Source: Drosophila persimilis (lineage: Eukaryota > Arthropoda > Insecta > Diptera > Drosophilidae). From it: a DNA stretch of 64,000 nucleotides. The notes under the pieces were generated by a model. The model was not told the DNA's origin and did no database searches. It was given only the letters and a program-made list of their open reading frames with translations. Below, one piece after another: positions 15,101 through 30,100 of this stretch (positions are counted from its first letter, which is position 1; each line of letters starts with the position of its first letter). The position numbers and the translations under genes were made by a program. The DNA is taken from NCBI RefSeq assembly GCF_003286085.1, contig NW_020825289.1, positions 13,950,001-14,014,000 of the forward strand, in the 5' to 3' direction.

Positions 15101-18100
15101 CATTCATTCAACGACCCCTCCGCTAATTGTTCTCAGCGTCAGCGGGGGAGAGGCAGAGAGATCATTAAAAACTGTAATCAAATAAAAATCAAATAAAAAT
15201 TTCCAAATTCAAGCAAGCCCTGGAGGGCGTCCTGGATGGAGGTCTTTCAGTTACAATTAAATTAAATCTGGAAGCGGCAGGAGGTCCGTCTGGCAACTAT
15301 TCATGTGTAAAAAATTCGAACAAAAGACTTTGCTGCTGCTCCTGCTTCTCCTGCTGCTCCTGCTCCTACTGGGGGCGACAATTACTGGCGACGGTCAAGA
15401 AGGCAGCACCACAGTCTTCGACTTCTTTTCTTTCAGTTTCTTGTTCCCTTTTCCGTTTTATGGCCATTTGCTTTATGTAATGCCAAGTGTTTTGGCCAGC
15501 CCACGGACGGCATAAAAGTAAAGGGCGACAGGAGCGTCGCACTTTTAATGTGCAATAAACTGTAACGATAATGATTATGCGTTGTAGATGGGGCCAAGGA
15601 ACAACCAAACCAAACGAGGGATAGGCCTCGGTGCTTCTGTTGCAGCAACACCCGTCAATCGGGGGCATAAGTTGGCTTTAATGCGCACCCAAGTGGCAAT
15701 TATTGAAAGTGCTACAGTCCGATTCCAGAGTCCAGAGTCCGAGTCCGAGAGAAAGTGTACCAAGAAATCGTTTTGTTATCGGCCTCTGCTGTGCAAAATG
15801 AATTTTATATTTAATTTAATTTTGCCAAGCACTTGGATTACCATTTTCTAGGGGTTATAATTGGAGGCGACTGCATGAGTCCTTGCGCTCTTTATATTCG
15901 AGTTGTAAATCTAGTTGTAATCGAGGCATAAAACAACCCTTTCAACACACACACTTATTCCCATTTATTTCATTACAGCAACCCAAAGAACACAAAGCCC
16001 GAAGATGAAGATGGAGATGATGTCCGTAAGTATTTTCCATTTTCCATTTAACTACGAGTCAAATAACTGATTCTCTTACATCCATGGGAGACATGGCCCA
16101 ACTGCTGCTGTGTCCTGTATCCCACATCCTGTTCTAGCCAGCCTGTCTACCCTTTTGGCCACATAAAAATGCAGTAAAGTCGGTAGCCGACTGACTGACA
16201 GACTACCAAAACTTTCACTTCCTGTGCGGAAGCCTCTTTTCAAAGGGGAAAAGATTCTTAACTGCCAAATTTTAGTGGCCATTGTGTGTGTATATGTGTG
16301 TGTGGCATGTGGCGTGTGGTGTACCCTCTGCGCATTTACATTATGCCTGCCACACAGTCGATAAGTATCTGAGGGATACAGTGGGATAGGATACTCGCTT
16401 TCTGGATATCTCTTGCATTTTATGGCCCAGAGGAAACACTCTGCTGGAATCAGGTGGATAAAATACACACAGGCCCACACACACGCCCACATGGGAGACC
16501 AAGTATCTTTAATGCAGAAATCAAGTCACTCGAAGAGCACTTTTTCTATAAACATTTTCATTTTATAGATACTTAAAAGGGCTGGGCCGTCGGCGCCGCC
16601 TCGGCCTCGCCAGCATTTGGAGAGTAGCTTTTATGCGGGCGGGACCTTGTCCCTACCTTTACCTCTCTCTCTCTCTCTCTCTCTCTCTCCCGCTCTTTTA
16701 GCCCTTCTACCCGTTTTGGCCATTATGCTGGGTCTCTTTGTGCCAGTCTGTGATTTTAGCAAGCCTTCGAAAATTGTTGCATAAGGAAGGAAAAAGGGCT
16801 GCCAACACGTTGCGTTTATCTGTATCTGTATCCACACGAGTATCAGGTGGAACATGTGTGTGTGTGTGGGTGTGTGAGTGTGTGCGTGGAGAGTTCATTG
16901 AAGCCATGACCGTTTACGTTTCGCTTTTTTATCTGTAAATGGCATCCGGCTAATGCGCTGCTGACTCGAACAATGTCCCCCCTACTATCTTTCTATCACT
17001 ATTACAGGAGGAAATCTCCATGTAAACGCATGAATTTAAGCTGCCACCAAGTGAGAGAGAGCCAAAAGTCAAAAGATAATTTTATTATAAGAGCAAAAGA
17101 CTGGACTGGTGTAATATTATGAAAGAATAAACAAATTACATGAAGAAATTAATCTGTTTCTGCTTCTTTTTTTGTTTTAGTCAGAGGAAAGCAGGAACAG
17201 AAGGAAAACCAAAGCGAATTTTCTCTTAATTGCTGCACAAGGAATTTCAAAATGAAATTTTCATTTCAAAAGTATCTTATTTTATTTTATAATTCTTCAT
17301 TTCATGGAATAGAGATACCCTCGACCCAAGGAACCTGAAGCAGTCATCAAATCCGCATAAAGAGTATCCCCTAGTCGAAAGATGAGACCTGTATTTCCGT
17401 TCCTTTTTTTATTCGGATATAATTTGTTGTGCACGCGGAGTTTTTTTCGCCAGTAAATATTCTCGCATTTTGCTTTCCATTGATGTGATGGCTGCTGATG
17501 CTTTTCTTTTCTTCGCTCTGTTTTCTCTGTTTTCCGGGTCGCACAACCCGCGGCTGTTGTTTCTGGTTCGTATATATTTCGTGATGGCATTAGAAATTAA
17601 TGAAATCAATTCTGGCCAAAAACAAAAGATGGATGGGCGGGTATGGGCGGGTGCGGGATCCACAGATGCGTAGGGCATGAAATTAGAATTGGAGCATAGC
17701 AAAAATGATGCCCCCGAAGGCGTTTGTTTTACGCGAATGTGTATTGATTGGATTTTGATTGATCATAGGCTCTCGGTTTATGATTCTGTTTCCCGATTCT
17801 GAGAACTTCAGGGATACGATACTCTCTGCGCGTATGTGGGATTTGCCTTTTAATTGGCGAATTGTCTAAATACTTTCGTTGGAAAACCATTCAGTTTGGG
17901 GCTTGGTTCCCTGCCATTGAATATGCCTCTGCCTTGGACAGAAAAAGGGTCGCCGACCGCATAAAATATGAAATGTCCGGCCATTGAAAGGGGCAATCCG
18001 CATAGCATCGCATCGCTTCGCATATTTTTCCATGCACACAAAAAACAATTTGCTTTGATTTATGCGCTCGTAAAAAACAAATAAAATTTACATGCTCTCT

Positions 18101-21100
18101 CCCATATACATACACATAAAAGGAGTACTGGGCGACCGCTGTGCAAACATACTCGTATCTACATATATCCCCGTACATCTCTCTTTCGTCTGTGTATCGT
18201 ACATAATATACCCGTAATATAATATTTTCCTAGCTAATATATTAAAAAATACGAAGCCTGAAAGTGCGCACCGAAGTCCTTGCTGCAGCATAAAAAACAT
18301 CCTTTCTGCTGCTGCTCTCGGGGTAAAACAAACACAAATACAACAGGAAAGGAGCGTAATGTGTGCGTAATGTATGGCAAATATGTGCTCCCCACACACA
18401 CATACACACACACACACTCAGACACACACTTACATAACTGAAGACCCCATAAATATTTCATCAAATATGTGTTGTGCCCCATTTATGATGTGTTTGTTAC
18501 ACTGTCCGACCCATAAACATGCGAGAAACTGCGAGAGCATTTTCATGATGCTGATGCGACGCCTGTGTTGGCATGCAGCATTTATGAATGTACATATGTG
18601 TATATTCCCAGCCCTCCTCCTCACCCTCGAATCGAAGCTCTGTTTTTTTTATGGTATTCTAAAGCAGTGGGAAAGGTGCACTCGATATGATAGAGTGTAT
18701 TGATATGGATTATTGCTGCAGTCTATAAATAGATCGAAACTACAAAGAGCTTATTGCTTTTTCGTAAAGTTTCTCACAGTTTTTCTGCCCTAAAATCTGA
18801 TCAGAATGGTATTCATTATCGTTTCGAGGAAACAATTGGTCACAGGACACGAAACGTGCTCTTTCAACCAAACTCTATAAGATGGCAAGTCTTTCTGCAA
18901 AGATTATTCCCTAAAATTATAACATTTCGGAGCGTAAATTCCTTCTAAAGAAAAAAATAGCAAAATGTGATACAAACCTGTAGAAAAGTGTCTGCCCTTG
19001 CCTATCTTTTGCATTCATTTGTTGCCTTTTCACAAGTTTGTATTTCACACACCCGAGTTTTCACATTGTCAATAATAGCGCTGTACATGGGCGAATGGCT
19101 TAACGCCGATTAGTTAATGCCACACAATTCGATTTGGCCAGGTTAGCCAATAGGCATTAGCAATTATGGGACCATTGGCCAGCGGGTAGGTCTGTTGGGG
19201 TTACATCTGGTTACGATAGCAACCGCAGAAGCAAATTAGGCAGCAGTCGATGCCTTCTGAATGAAGGCGGTGCACGGTATGTGGATGCAGTTGTGGATGA
19301 ATGGCTGATGATGAATGGCCGTCCAAACGTGTCCGAACGTGCGAGAGGGCCGATTACATTACAGGAGCACCCAGCCACCACCCCCGCCCCCTCCCCCGCC
19401 ACCGGCCCCGCCCAATGGCTAATGAAGTTGCGCAAAACGATGATCGGCAGCTTAGAAGCGAAGCGCTAACCGCGCTTAGCTAGCACGTGTCGTGGCCAAG
19501 CAGCTTGTGGCTAATGCTGTAATGGGAAATATGGCTGTCCCTGCCCTTGCCCAAAGTGGAAACTCAATTAAATGGGGCACAGAGGCATGAGGTACCGGCG
19601 AGCACAAAAGCAGAAGCAGAAACAGACGTTCATAACGCTTCCCGTTTGAAGGATATTGGTGTGGAGATCGCCGTCATTGTGTGGAGGCCTTGGCGCCCAC
19701 TTCCGCCGTATCATGCTCCAACGCCGCAGAACAAATGAAACGCTCTGTCATGTGTCACTGCAACTGTGGCAATGGCAATGGCATCGGCAATGCCAGTGGC
19801 AGTGGCAATGCCTGTGGCAGACGCAGCAGCTCTGAACAATCAGTAGGTACATGAACGCTGACGTCCCATTCCGCAGAGCTGCACAGAGCAGCGTTCGCCC
19901 CGGAGTCATTGTCATTAATTTAACAGTAGAGTCTGCTACTGCTGGCGGCCTGAAGGCAATAGCTTAGGAGCTGCCTTCGGGGGCCAACGACTGGGCCTGT
20001 TCCCGGTTCGTTCCTCTGGCAATGAGAGTGCAAAATAAGAACAACTTGTCTGCTGAATGGGAGATCCCTCGTCGGGGAGTGCAGACCTATGCTCACAATA
20101 ATAGCATGGAGAGACCTTTGATATTTCCACTGCCGGATTCCCCAATTCATTCCACTGTGCTGGGGGCCCTGGGCAATGGTTCTGGGAAGGCGCAGGGTCT
20201 AAATTAAATAATTCCCACAACTGTTACACTGTTTCTCTGTTTTTGTGTGCAGACAATAATCCCCCTACACCCCAGCCACCGAGTCCCCACAGTCCCTGGT
20301 GTTTTTTGTGTGGAATAAGAGGAGCGAGGATACAGGACGCTTGAGGACTAGCGGATAGCAGAGACTCCTGATAAATGAGTCCCTAATATGAGCGCTGTTA
20401 ATAAAAGTGGCAAATTAAACGTCAACCTCTGCTGCGACTCTGTGCCATTTGTTCTTGTTGGGGAGGGGATGGGAGGAAAGTTGTTTCATTCTGTGGATAT
20501 TGCCAGGACCCTCTACTGATTGTTGCTGTTGGTTCAAGGGGTATATTGTCTTTGTACTGCTTTGGAAGATAGCAATAGATACAGCAAGTTAATTATGGAT
20601 TCTTGTGGCATCTACAATTTTAAAAGAAATATAATTATCTTTCTATCTAACCGTATTTATCAGAATCGTATGATAAATCTATCACCTACTACAAATGTCT
20701 TCCCTTTTCTACAGATATTTCACCCTTTTAGGGTATCCATCAGTCGATTTTCCGACTGTTGAGCTATTTCTTGTTTAATGTCTATTTGTTTGCTTTTCAA
20801 ATGCCTTTCGGGCCCAATGACAAAAGTTTCCACAACATACCCTCCTCTCTAGTCTCTCCTTCCACTTCTTTGTTGTTCCAAAAGGATGTGGAGTCTCTCA
20901 TTATTTGTCGGACACGCCCTTGCAACACTATACTCGTGCAGACGGGTGGATAGAGGGGGCGGGCGGGTGGACTGTTGTTGCGGCTGGTTAGTTTATAGTT
21001 TGTCGCATGATTTTCCAGTTAAATTGCTTACAAAATCCTTTGACAGTGCACGGACCGACTTTTGAGTGAGGATTTTTAATGAGTTTTCTGTCCCCTAATA

Positions 21101-24100
21101 AGGACCTCCGAAAAAGGACAAGTCACCCCTGGGGGGCTGTTGAATATTTAATTATCCTTTCTACCCTGCCACTCCCCCTCTCTGCATGCAGGTATATGGA
21201 AAACAATAAAGAGCAAAAGCCAAATGCAATTAAGCGAAAATAAATGGTTCTATTATTTAGATAAACAATTATTACACACAAACGCACACAAATTCATTCA
21301 TTGATTATCGATAATTTAGGCAATCGGATAAGCAAGGGGGAGGAAACAGGACTTCCGCTTAAGCCACAGCTGGACTGTTGGCTGACTCCTGGCTGCTGGT
21401 TGCTGCCTGAATAAACAACACACAACATGATGGGGTAAATGGTTGGGTGGCCCCGGAAAAACGAGAGGAAAAATCTATTAACGCCCGGATTATTAACGTC
21501 ACACCATATGTAATTTATACGTTAATTATGCGGGAGTGTGTGTGTGGCCTCAAACTCTTTGGGTGCCATATTAATTATAATGGTTTGTTTGTTGTGGATG
21601 CTGCCACAGGGGGAGACTAGCAGCACATGCAAGCCTTGTGCCATTTGAGATATAAAATGAAAATGCACCACGGGCATGATACTCTCTCGCTCTCTCTTTT
21701 CCTGCAGCGATAACAGCCTTAAAACTAGAAAAGTAAAAGTAACAGCCTGGCGACATATTACGACTAATGTCGCCTCGCAGTCGTTGGAGGAAACTGAGCA
21801 AGCAACTCGAGAGCAAAACACGACAATGATGATGATTTTCCACCCAAGAAAACTAGAGAGGCAGGCGAGCAGTTGGGGAGGGGAAGTGGGGTGAGTGGGG
21901 CACTATGTGAGTATGCATAACTAAGACTGCAAATGATAAACTTGCGAAAAAGGGGCTGAAAGCTGCTGCTGCTGCTGATTCTGCTGCCTCCTAAGTGGAA
22001 AGTATGTCAAGCTCAGTGACACAATAAGAACACATATGACAGCAGGGATGCAGGAGGACGAAGAGGAGAGGGCAGGAGGCGGCACGAAATGATATGCCAC
22101 GTGCAAATTATAAGCCTGCATGTGTCGTCTATCCACATCATGAGGCTCTTGTTCTGGTTCTCCTTCTGGTTCTTGGCGATTATCTAAGCTTACTCCCCGT
22201 ACCATCGTCACCTCCCCCCATGTGGATATGGCTATATGCCTTTTCTTTTGGCATTGCGCATACGCCTGCTCCGCTGTTCCGCTGCTCGCCCACTAAATGC
22301 GTTTATTAATGCTTCTCCTTGGCCTAATTCGCAACACTTCTGCGTCTCCGTCTTCGTCGCTGTTGCCATCATTTACATGCATACATCATTTTGCATACAT
22401 GATGTATGGCACACAGCGAGAGAAAAACAAAGGCAGCACCAAAGCAGAAACAAAGATAATAAGGGACTGGGGGGCGAAACAGATGGCCTTGCCAGGTAGC
22501 AGGCAGCCCGTGTGTGTCTCCGTGCCCCATAATAAAGACAAATGTTGAAGGAAACTTGTGCACAGGACACATAATTAACACAGACTGAGAGCAAAGAAAG
22601 GCAGCAAAGAAAATTGCTTTGAACTGTGTGAAAAAAGGAAAAGCAGCCCTGTACACATTCCACATACAAGAAAATGTTTAATTTTGCCCGTACTTTAAGA
22701 GGCAGTAGCGGGAAAGACTGAGCAGAAGGCAGGTCGAAGGAATCTCCTCTCTCATGGAGATGGAGTTTTAAGTGGCGGCTGATGGCTCGCTTGTTGCTTT
22801 TTCAGTTTTAATAGATCCCCGAAGATAAATCCCAGGACCCGCAAATCATGACCTGCCACACACACAAACACACACACATCTCCTTCAGAATGTTACAGGA
22901 CCTCGGCTGCCATCACCGTTAATAGCCGTCCGTTGTCAGAGCACAACATTAATCAAATTTTCAAAACGAAAAATCCTCCAAGCAGACAATCAAAAAAGTT
23001 TCCACGGTCCGAACCAGACCCCAAAACTGCCTTATTTGTACCCTCGAGTGAATGGTATGATGATTCGCCGAAAAGTTCCATCTGACATGCATCCCACTGC
23101 TGAGCCTTCCATACCCGATGTAAAGGGGAAACCTATTAAACAAGGCAGATGGCATTTCCAGGGTATCAAGAGATTCGTTTCTGACCTAGCAGCCAGCCGC
23201 GTTTCTCCTTGTTTGCTTTCCTTTTCCGCTTTGCAACCCGCTGCTTGCTTGCTGCTCCGATAAGCCCATTTAGCAACGTTGTCATTTCTCTTGTTTCGTA
23301 ACGTTGATTTCATTTTATTGTTGCCTGTCTGCCCCATGCCCCGTGCCATCCACATGCCCCATCCATTTGCTGGTGATGCTCCGCACGCCTGTCATAAATC
23401 TTGTTTTGAATGTCCTGCCAGCGTTGATAGCGACTGCGTTGGAGAGAGCGAACGAGCGGACAGGCCAAGAGCTAGTGCCTAAGTCAAGTCAGTCGAGCCA
23501 TCGATTCCTATGTATGTGTATATATGTATGTATAAACCCTGTATATACTCTATGTATGTGTGTATTTATATGGCCACGGTAACACATTAAATTAGTACAC
23601 TTGATCGAGCAAGAAATATTTATGGCAAAAAGAGAGCTCTTTCGCTGGCGCTGTCGCTCGCCAACCGAAACGGAGGCCCAGTTGATGCCCCGCCAGTTTC
23701 AAGGCCACGACGCGTCGTAAGGCCAGTGAGGCATATCAGACGATGGACCGCCACTGTGTGTAGCAGTTATAAATCTCGAACGCAAATTGACTGTGCAACG
23801 TTGCGACGCCTCTTCAAGTGAGGATAACGGCGCGGCGGCGACGGCGGCAAAGCAGGAATGGAGAGCCGTCGCCATTTTGTGTGCCCCAAACATTTTTAGG
23901 ACCCTTTATACAGAACAGAACCCCATCGGCCATCCCTCTACAGAACGACCAGTCCTCAGCAGACCAGTCGACCAGTCGTCCTGTCTAGCCTCTTGTTTCG
24001 GTTATTGGCGTAGGAGATAGGCTTTTGATTGGCATTTTATGTTTGTTCATCGTTTGACTGCCGCTTTGACTTATGTTTCATTAATTTGTATCATTTGTAT

Positions 24101-27100
24101 TGGGGTTAACAAGGGGTTCCCCCCACCCTCCGTCGTACCCGACCCCGACTCACCCCAGATGGGTCCTTCGATTGTAAAAAGGTTGTCCAGGGCTGCCCAG
24201 GGTTGCCCAAGGAATGTGAGGATGTGGAGTAGGGTTTCCTTTTGGTTATTACTGAGAGTGATAAAGGATGATAAGCATTTTCATAAGAAAATGAATGCTT
24301 GTGAGGCTTCACAAATCAAGTAAATTTCATACGCAAACGAAAAGAGATGTCTTCGAGGCATGGAATTGATTTAAATATTAAAATATTGAAAGGCAGATGG
24401 GTTTCGATTGGTTTCGGGAATGTTATGATGGCAAAATTATCAAGAATCATCTTTAGCTCTGACATCATTTTCATACCAAAGAACATTTGACTGGAACTTA
24501 GTTTCAGGAAAATATTCGAAACTCAATGCACTCCTGGAAGATTACTTGTTGAAAACCTCTAAAAAACGCTTGGTGAATATCATTTACATATGTACGTAAA
24601 TTTATTAATGAACTTCTTCTCTTCATGATATTTCAAGGAAAACGAATGAATGAGATTAATTTAATAAACTTTTTCTGTACTATATTTTATATGGTATTTG
24701 TATACAACTGCCGACTCAGAAGCATATTTAAAAGGCCATCAAATAAGTATAAATATTCATATATATTCTCTGATTGGATTTTATTATTTGTAAAACTTTT
24801 CCGAGTACCATAATTCCTGTGTTGAATGCCACATTGAAGGAGCGGCCCATCTGCCACAGAAACGGATCTTAAATATTTGCCACACCTGTGCGCATAAAGT
24901 AGGGTGGAGGGAGACGAGTGTGTGTATCTCCAACATTTGCACAAAATCTGCAATAAATTTATTTCAGATGCTTTCTCTCGCTTAAATGTTCCAACGCCAG
25001 ACAGCGAGAGTGCTGGAAAATCGAGAACAAGAGCTCTCTCCGTAAATCCATTTTATGAATTCGATGAATTTTGTTTTATATGAGAGTGGAATGGAATGTA
25101 AGGGGGGGAGGGGGGTTTTGTTTTGGCTCGTGAATATTTAAACAGCATCGGTGGAAAATGAATGAAACTTGCTCTGAATACCCATGCGAGGAGCCAGAGC
25201 CCACATAGTGCGAGAAGGCGACTGAAAGAAGGAGCCAGCGCGTTGCCTGTCATATGCAAACGAAATTAAAATGCACTACAACATCGTCCTCCTCGTCGTC
25301 GACGTCGTCGGGAACGGCAGAGAAAAAGTGCGCACGAATGCATAAATAAGTGGACGAGGGAGACAGCTGCGTAAAGTCCTTGGGACTCCATTGAATGGCA
25401 CTCGAAACTATGCAACAAGAGCCTCCTCCACGGCAGAGGCGAGGCAGGCGAAAGTATTTATGCCAGAGAGTGAGAGTGCTCCAAGCAGAAGAGCGGCAAA
25501 TGATTCGGGATACGGACTCTGATAGGTAGGTCAGGCACAGCAGAAACCTGCTACAGCATAGCAATGGGTATGAAGGTAGAGAAAACCTTAAGAATAGGAA
25601 GCAAATCCAGAGAAAAATTTAAGAACAGGCTCCAAAATGAAGAGGAAATCCCAAGAGCAGGGATCCAATGAAGAGACAAGACTTAGAACAGGCCCCAAAT
25701 TAAGAGCCAACCAAAAGCGATGCCAAAAACATGGCCCTAATGCTTTAAATAAAGAGCCAACTTTATGAAGAGTCAGCCACAGGTACGGAAACAAAATGGA
25801 GCATTAGTTGTGAGATTGAAGGTCCATATGAAGACCCAAATCCAAGAGCGAGACCCTTTTCAGGTACGAGGTAAATGCCCCCAGAAAACTGCAATTGCAG
25901 GACGGAGATGGGGCCATCTCCCACAAGTATAAAGTGTTTCATATTGTTGTTTTTGATGCACTAAACTTTAACAACTAAAGTGCATTTACGAGGCCACTCC
26001 CCCCCCTCTGCAACTTCCTAAACATCCTCTTTCTGCCGTAAATGGGTCAAACACTTTGCTCCGCGTGGAAGCTGGAGAGAGCGAGTCTTGCCAGGCACGT
26101 AAATGGAAAGTGGATTCCTCTGCCAAAGTAAAGTGCATATGCCCACACACACACACGAGTCGCGACAATGCGTATACGTCACGTTGTACAAAGAAAATGG
26201 GTGGAAGGGAGCCGTGGAACCAGGTTCTAATGCAATCGGACCGAGCAAACAGCGAGTTTTCTGTTGCGGCTTGATGGAATTAACATACGGTGGTGCAACC
26301 AGAACAAGGAGCTGAAACAGAACCTGAATCTGTATCTGCTTGTACCTGGTAAAACCCTGTCCATTCCAGCATTCGCTGATGATTCGCTGAGCTAGCTTAG
26401 AATTAGCATTGCCCGCTGGCCCACACTGCTGTTCGCTGACTCGACAAGAAAAACAAGAGAACCAGAATCGACATTGCGACTAGAAGATACCCTTTAATTG
26501 AGAACTATTGAAGAACAAACAATGCAAATGGACACACATTGAAGTAGACAGATATGTATATTGATTTCACGACGAATGACGGGTTTTTTCTGTGTGTGAG
26601 ATGCTTTTATTGTTGCCAGGAATTACAGGAAATCCCGACCTAATATACCCCAACTGTATACTCCATGGATTACCAAGTATTACAACATCGTCGACCGGAT
26701 GTCGGCTCAACCTTTTCGTGTCGTGTTACTGTCGCCGTGTGGTTTTTAAATGTGTTTTTATTGATTTTGCCAAGCACCACATACGCCTTTGGCAGGCATT
26801 TTGCGTATACTCGTACACTCCGCCGCCTCCCTCCGCTCTCCTAACAGGGTTGCTGCCAAATTGAAAACTGCACGCCCCCGAAAAAATAAATTTACCAAAG
26901 CGAAGGATATACGTAGAAGAAAAAACCTGGCAATGTCCAGGATTCCTCTCTCGTTCGCTCTTTTTCCCATTCTTTGTGTGGGGGGGGCCCCGTGGGTTAT
27001 TTGTTGAGTTTTGTAAAATTTATGCTTGGCAGCAAGTCAAAATGGGATTGGAGGAGCAGGCAGGACACCACTGCGGTCGAGAGCGAGTGGTAAAGTTTAT

Positions 27101-30100
27101 GCCATGGCCCTGGGCCCTGGATTCTCCCTTCTTGGTGTCCCATATGGCAGGCACTGCAATTCCCATATAAATTTAATGCGCCAACAGGCAAAAGAAATGT
27201 GTCCTCCCTAGAGTATCCACGGGGAGTGGTGCGGGAGTCTATGGCTATGACTTAATGCAAGGGGCTACATAAAAATTGCATTAAGCGCAACGAGAATTAT
27301 GCAAGACAGCGGCAGGAGAGGCGGGAGAGCTAGAGCCAGAGACTGGAGCAATCTATTTTCATGCCCAACGGCTGGGGCCAAGGCAAAGGAAAAAGAAAGG
27401 ATCCATGGGGACATGAGGACATGGGCAAATGGTAGACTAAGTAGCTGGTAGGTTATCATCCAACAAAATAAGCTAATTTTACACATGATAGGCCTCTTGC
27501 CGACTCCTCCACAGCCACGAAGGCCACGAAGGCGGTTTGTTCAGCTGGAAATGGGGTTACGCTGCAGCACTGGGCCATCACTGATTCCACAGAATAAAAG
27601 GTTTGTGCGGAGGGATCATAATAAGTGTGCTCCTAATGCTAAGCCAACATCCAAGTTCTTCTTTCAAGTGGTTTTGGGGACACCACACAGCAGACAGGGC
27701 CTGGCCCCCCTTTTGACATTTATGCGGGCAAGTTTTCTTAAAGCGCTTCCCGTTGAGTGGACCTTTGGGTCAAGTTAATGGACTAGAAATGGCCAAAATG
27801 GACAGGATGGACAGCGGCTGAGCAACGGCAGAGGCAGGAATAGGTCCAAACAGAGTCCAGCAGCAACAGTCGGCAGAACACGCAGAAAAAGTGAACAGAA
27901 ACAGAAAGGGATAAAACATTGTAACAGTGAATAATGCGCATAATAAAGTGTCCAAAACATTTGTTTTCCTTTTGGTCCGGCTTTTCCACTCCCTTTTCTT
28001 TGGTTTTTCCCGATTTCCCTTCTACCTTCTGTAGGGCCCCTTTTTTTTGGCAGAACTTTCCCAGAGAGCGAGGAGAGCGCCGTCACCCCCCAACCCCCAC
28101 GAGAGTTTCAAATTGCTTTAAATTTGTTGTAATGGCGCTTTAAGTAGTTTTCTTTTTGCCTTGTTGATTTATGATCGCCGTCCTGTGGGGCTACTGGGGG
28201 CGGATAGAGGATAGAGGATGTGGGAGTGCTGCCGCCTTTTCCTCTTAATGGAAGTCACCAGATTTTCTTATGTGCAGCATATTTTGATAATGGCCCTAAA
28301 ATGCGGCCATAAATCGCAGTGAAATGAGGCAGCCACATTGAGCATTTAAAGTGTAGTTTTCCCATCCCATCCCATTCCATCCCATCCCATCTGCAGTGGA
28401 AAGGAACATAGTTGAGTGACAATTATCGGGGCCGGCTCCAGCGTATTGTATTTCTCCACTGCTGCTCGGATGTGACCGGACTGTGGCCCCCAAAAGCCCA
28501 TCTGCAAATATTGACAGACCAGAAAACGGGGTCACAGAACGAACGATGGATCTGCTCGCCTGGATTTAGATACATACTCGTATGCACTTATGTATGTACA
28601 TATGTTTATATAGATAGACACAGTCGGTCGGGTGTCTAGTCAACTTCCGGAGCATAGAAATATAGAAATTAAATCCGCACGCGTAGGGGATGCCACTCGC
28701 CAACATAAACACTGCGGCGGCGGTGTATGTGTATGTAAGTGTTGGGGCGTGTGCGTGTATGTTTGGGCCACAAATAAATATTGCATAAAGCCAAACAGAC
28801 GCACACAGATACAGAGGCAGACAACATCAACATAAAACATAAACAGACGCATTAGCAGCAAATCATTTAAATATGCGAAATCGCAGAGAGAGAGAGAGAG
28901 CGAGAGAGAGGAGGAGAAGAAGAGTGAGAAAGTGCGATAAAAGACTGAGTATGAAAGACCAACCAAGCAACCGGCTAACGGACATTATAAAAAGGCCAGC
29001 GGTAGATAAACGAGATAAGAGAGATCGAGCCACAGCCTTAGATACCCTGGAAAATATGGCAATTTCATATGAGAATTTGTATTTTTCTGGATTGTCTTTG
29101 GAAATAAATACTACTCTCCCTGGATAATTAAAAGTATTTAGTTACATATGTTCCAAACTGAGACAATAAATAAATACCCACTATTTCATAAGATCCAACC
29201 ATCTAGTCGACTCCACAACACTCTCTGAAAGGGTAGATACAAACTAAATGCCCAACGAGCCAAATAACTGACTTACAAAACATTCTGAATACCCAGCGAC
29301 GAGATAAACGGCCGGTCGGTCGGTCAGTAGGAAAAAGCATGAAAACCGAGGGGAAAAGCGAGGCAGCAGACATCGCTTGGGGCAGGCTCCTCCAGCCTGC
29401 GAGATTGTCTACAAAAACTATCTTGGGGGAAGGGTGTATGTGTATACCCCACAAATATGATGTCTAAATCAGTCCTCGCCTTCGCCATCGCCCTGCCGCA
29501 ATATTGTGTATTAGATACACGTTTCAAGGACAGCAGCAGCAGGCAGTAGTGGCTACTGCCACCTTTTGACCACAACACAGTCTGAAGGAGGCATTCTTTT
29601 GACTTTGCAGCCCATTCCATGGCCTGGCTAATTACACCACATCCCCGTATAAAAACCCGTCTCGAAAAGTGGGTCCCTTTTGCGTGTTTTGTTGGGAAAT
29701 GAATGCCATGCCCTCCCCGCCCCATGCCCCACCCCTACTGGCAGGCAGCTGTGCGAAATTCTTCAACTAAAATTGCAAAAGTTTTCCCCGACAATTGTGC
29801 CTGTGTGCGTGTCTCTGTGCGGACGAAAGTGTTTGTGTGCTTGTGTTTCTGGCTGTATTTGTGTGTGTGAAAAATGGCCAAATGGCAACTAATATGGCGC
29901 ACATTAATTACGACAAAATGGCGCTAATGTCGTCAGTGCCTCACCCGAACACACACAAACACACACACGGACACTAAAGGCACGCACTTCCGTTTTGGAC
30001 GGAAGAGGACGGACTTTCATTAGTATGCGTGTCGCAGCGTTTGTTTTTTTTAGGAGAATTTTGAAAGGAGGAGTGAAGAAGTGCAGAAGCTGTTCTTTTG

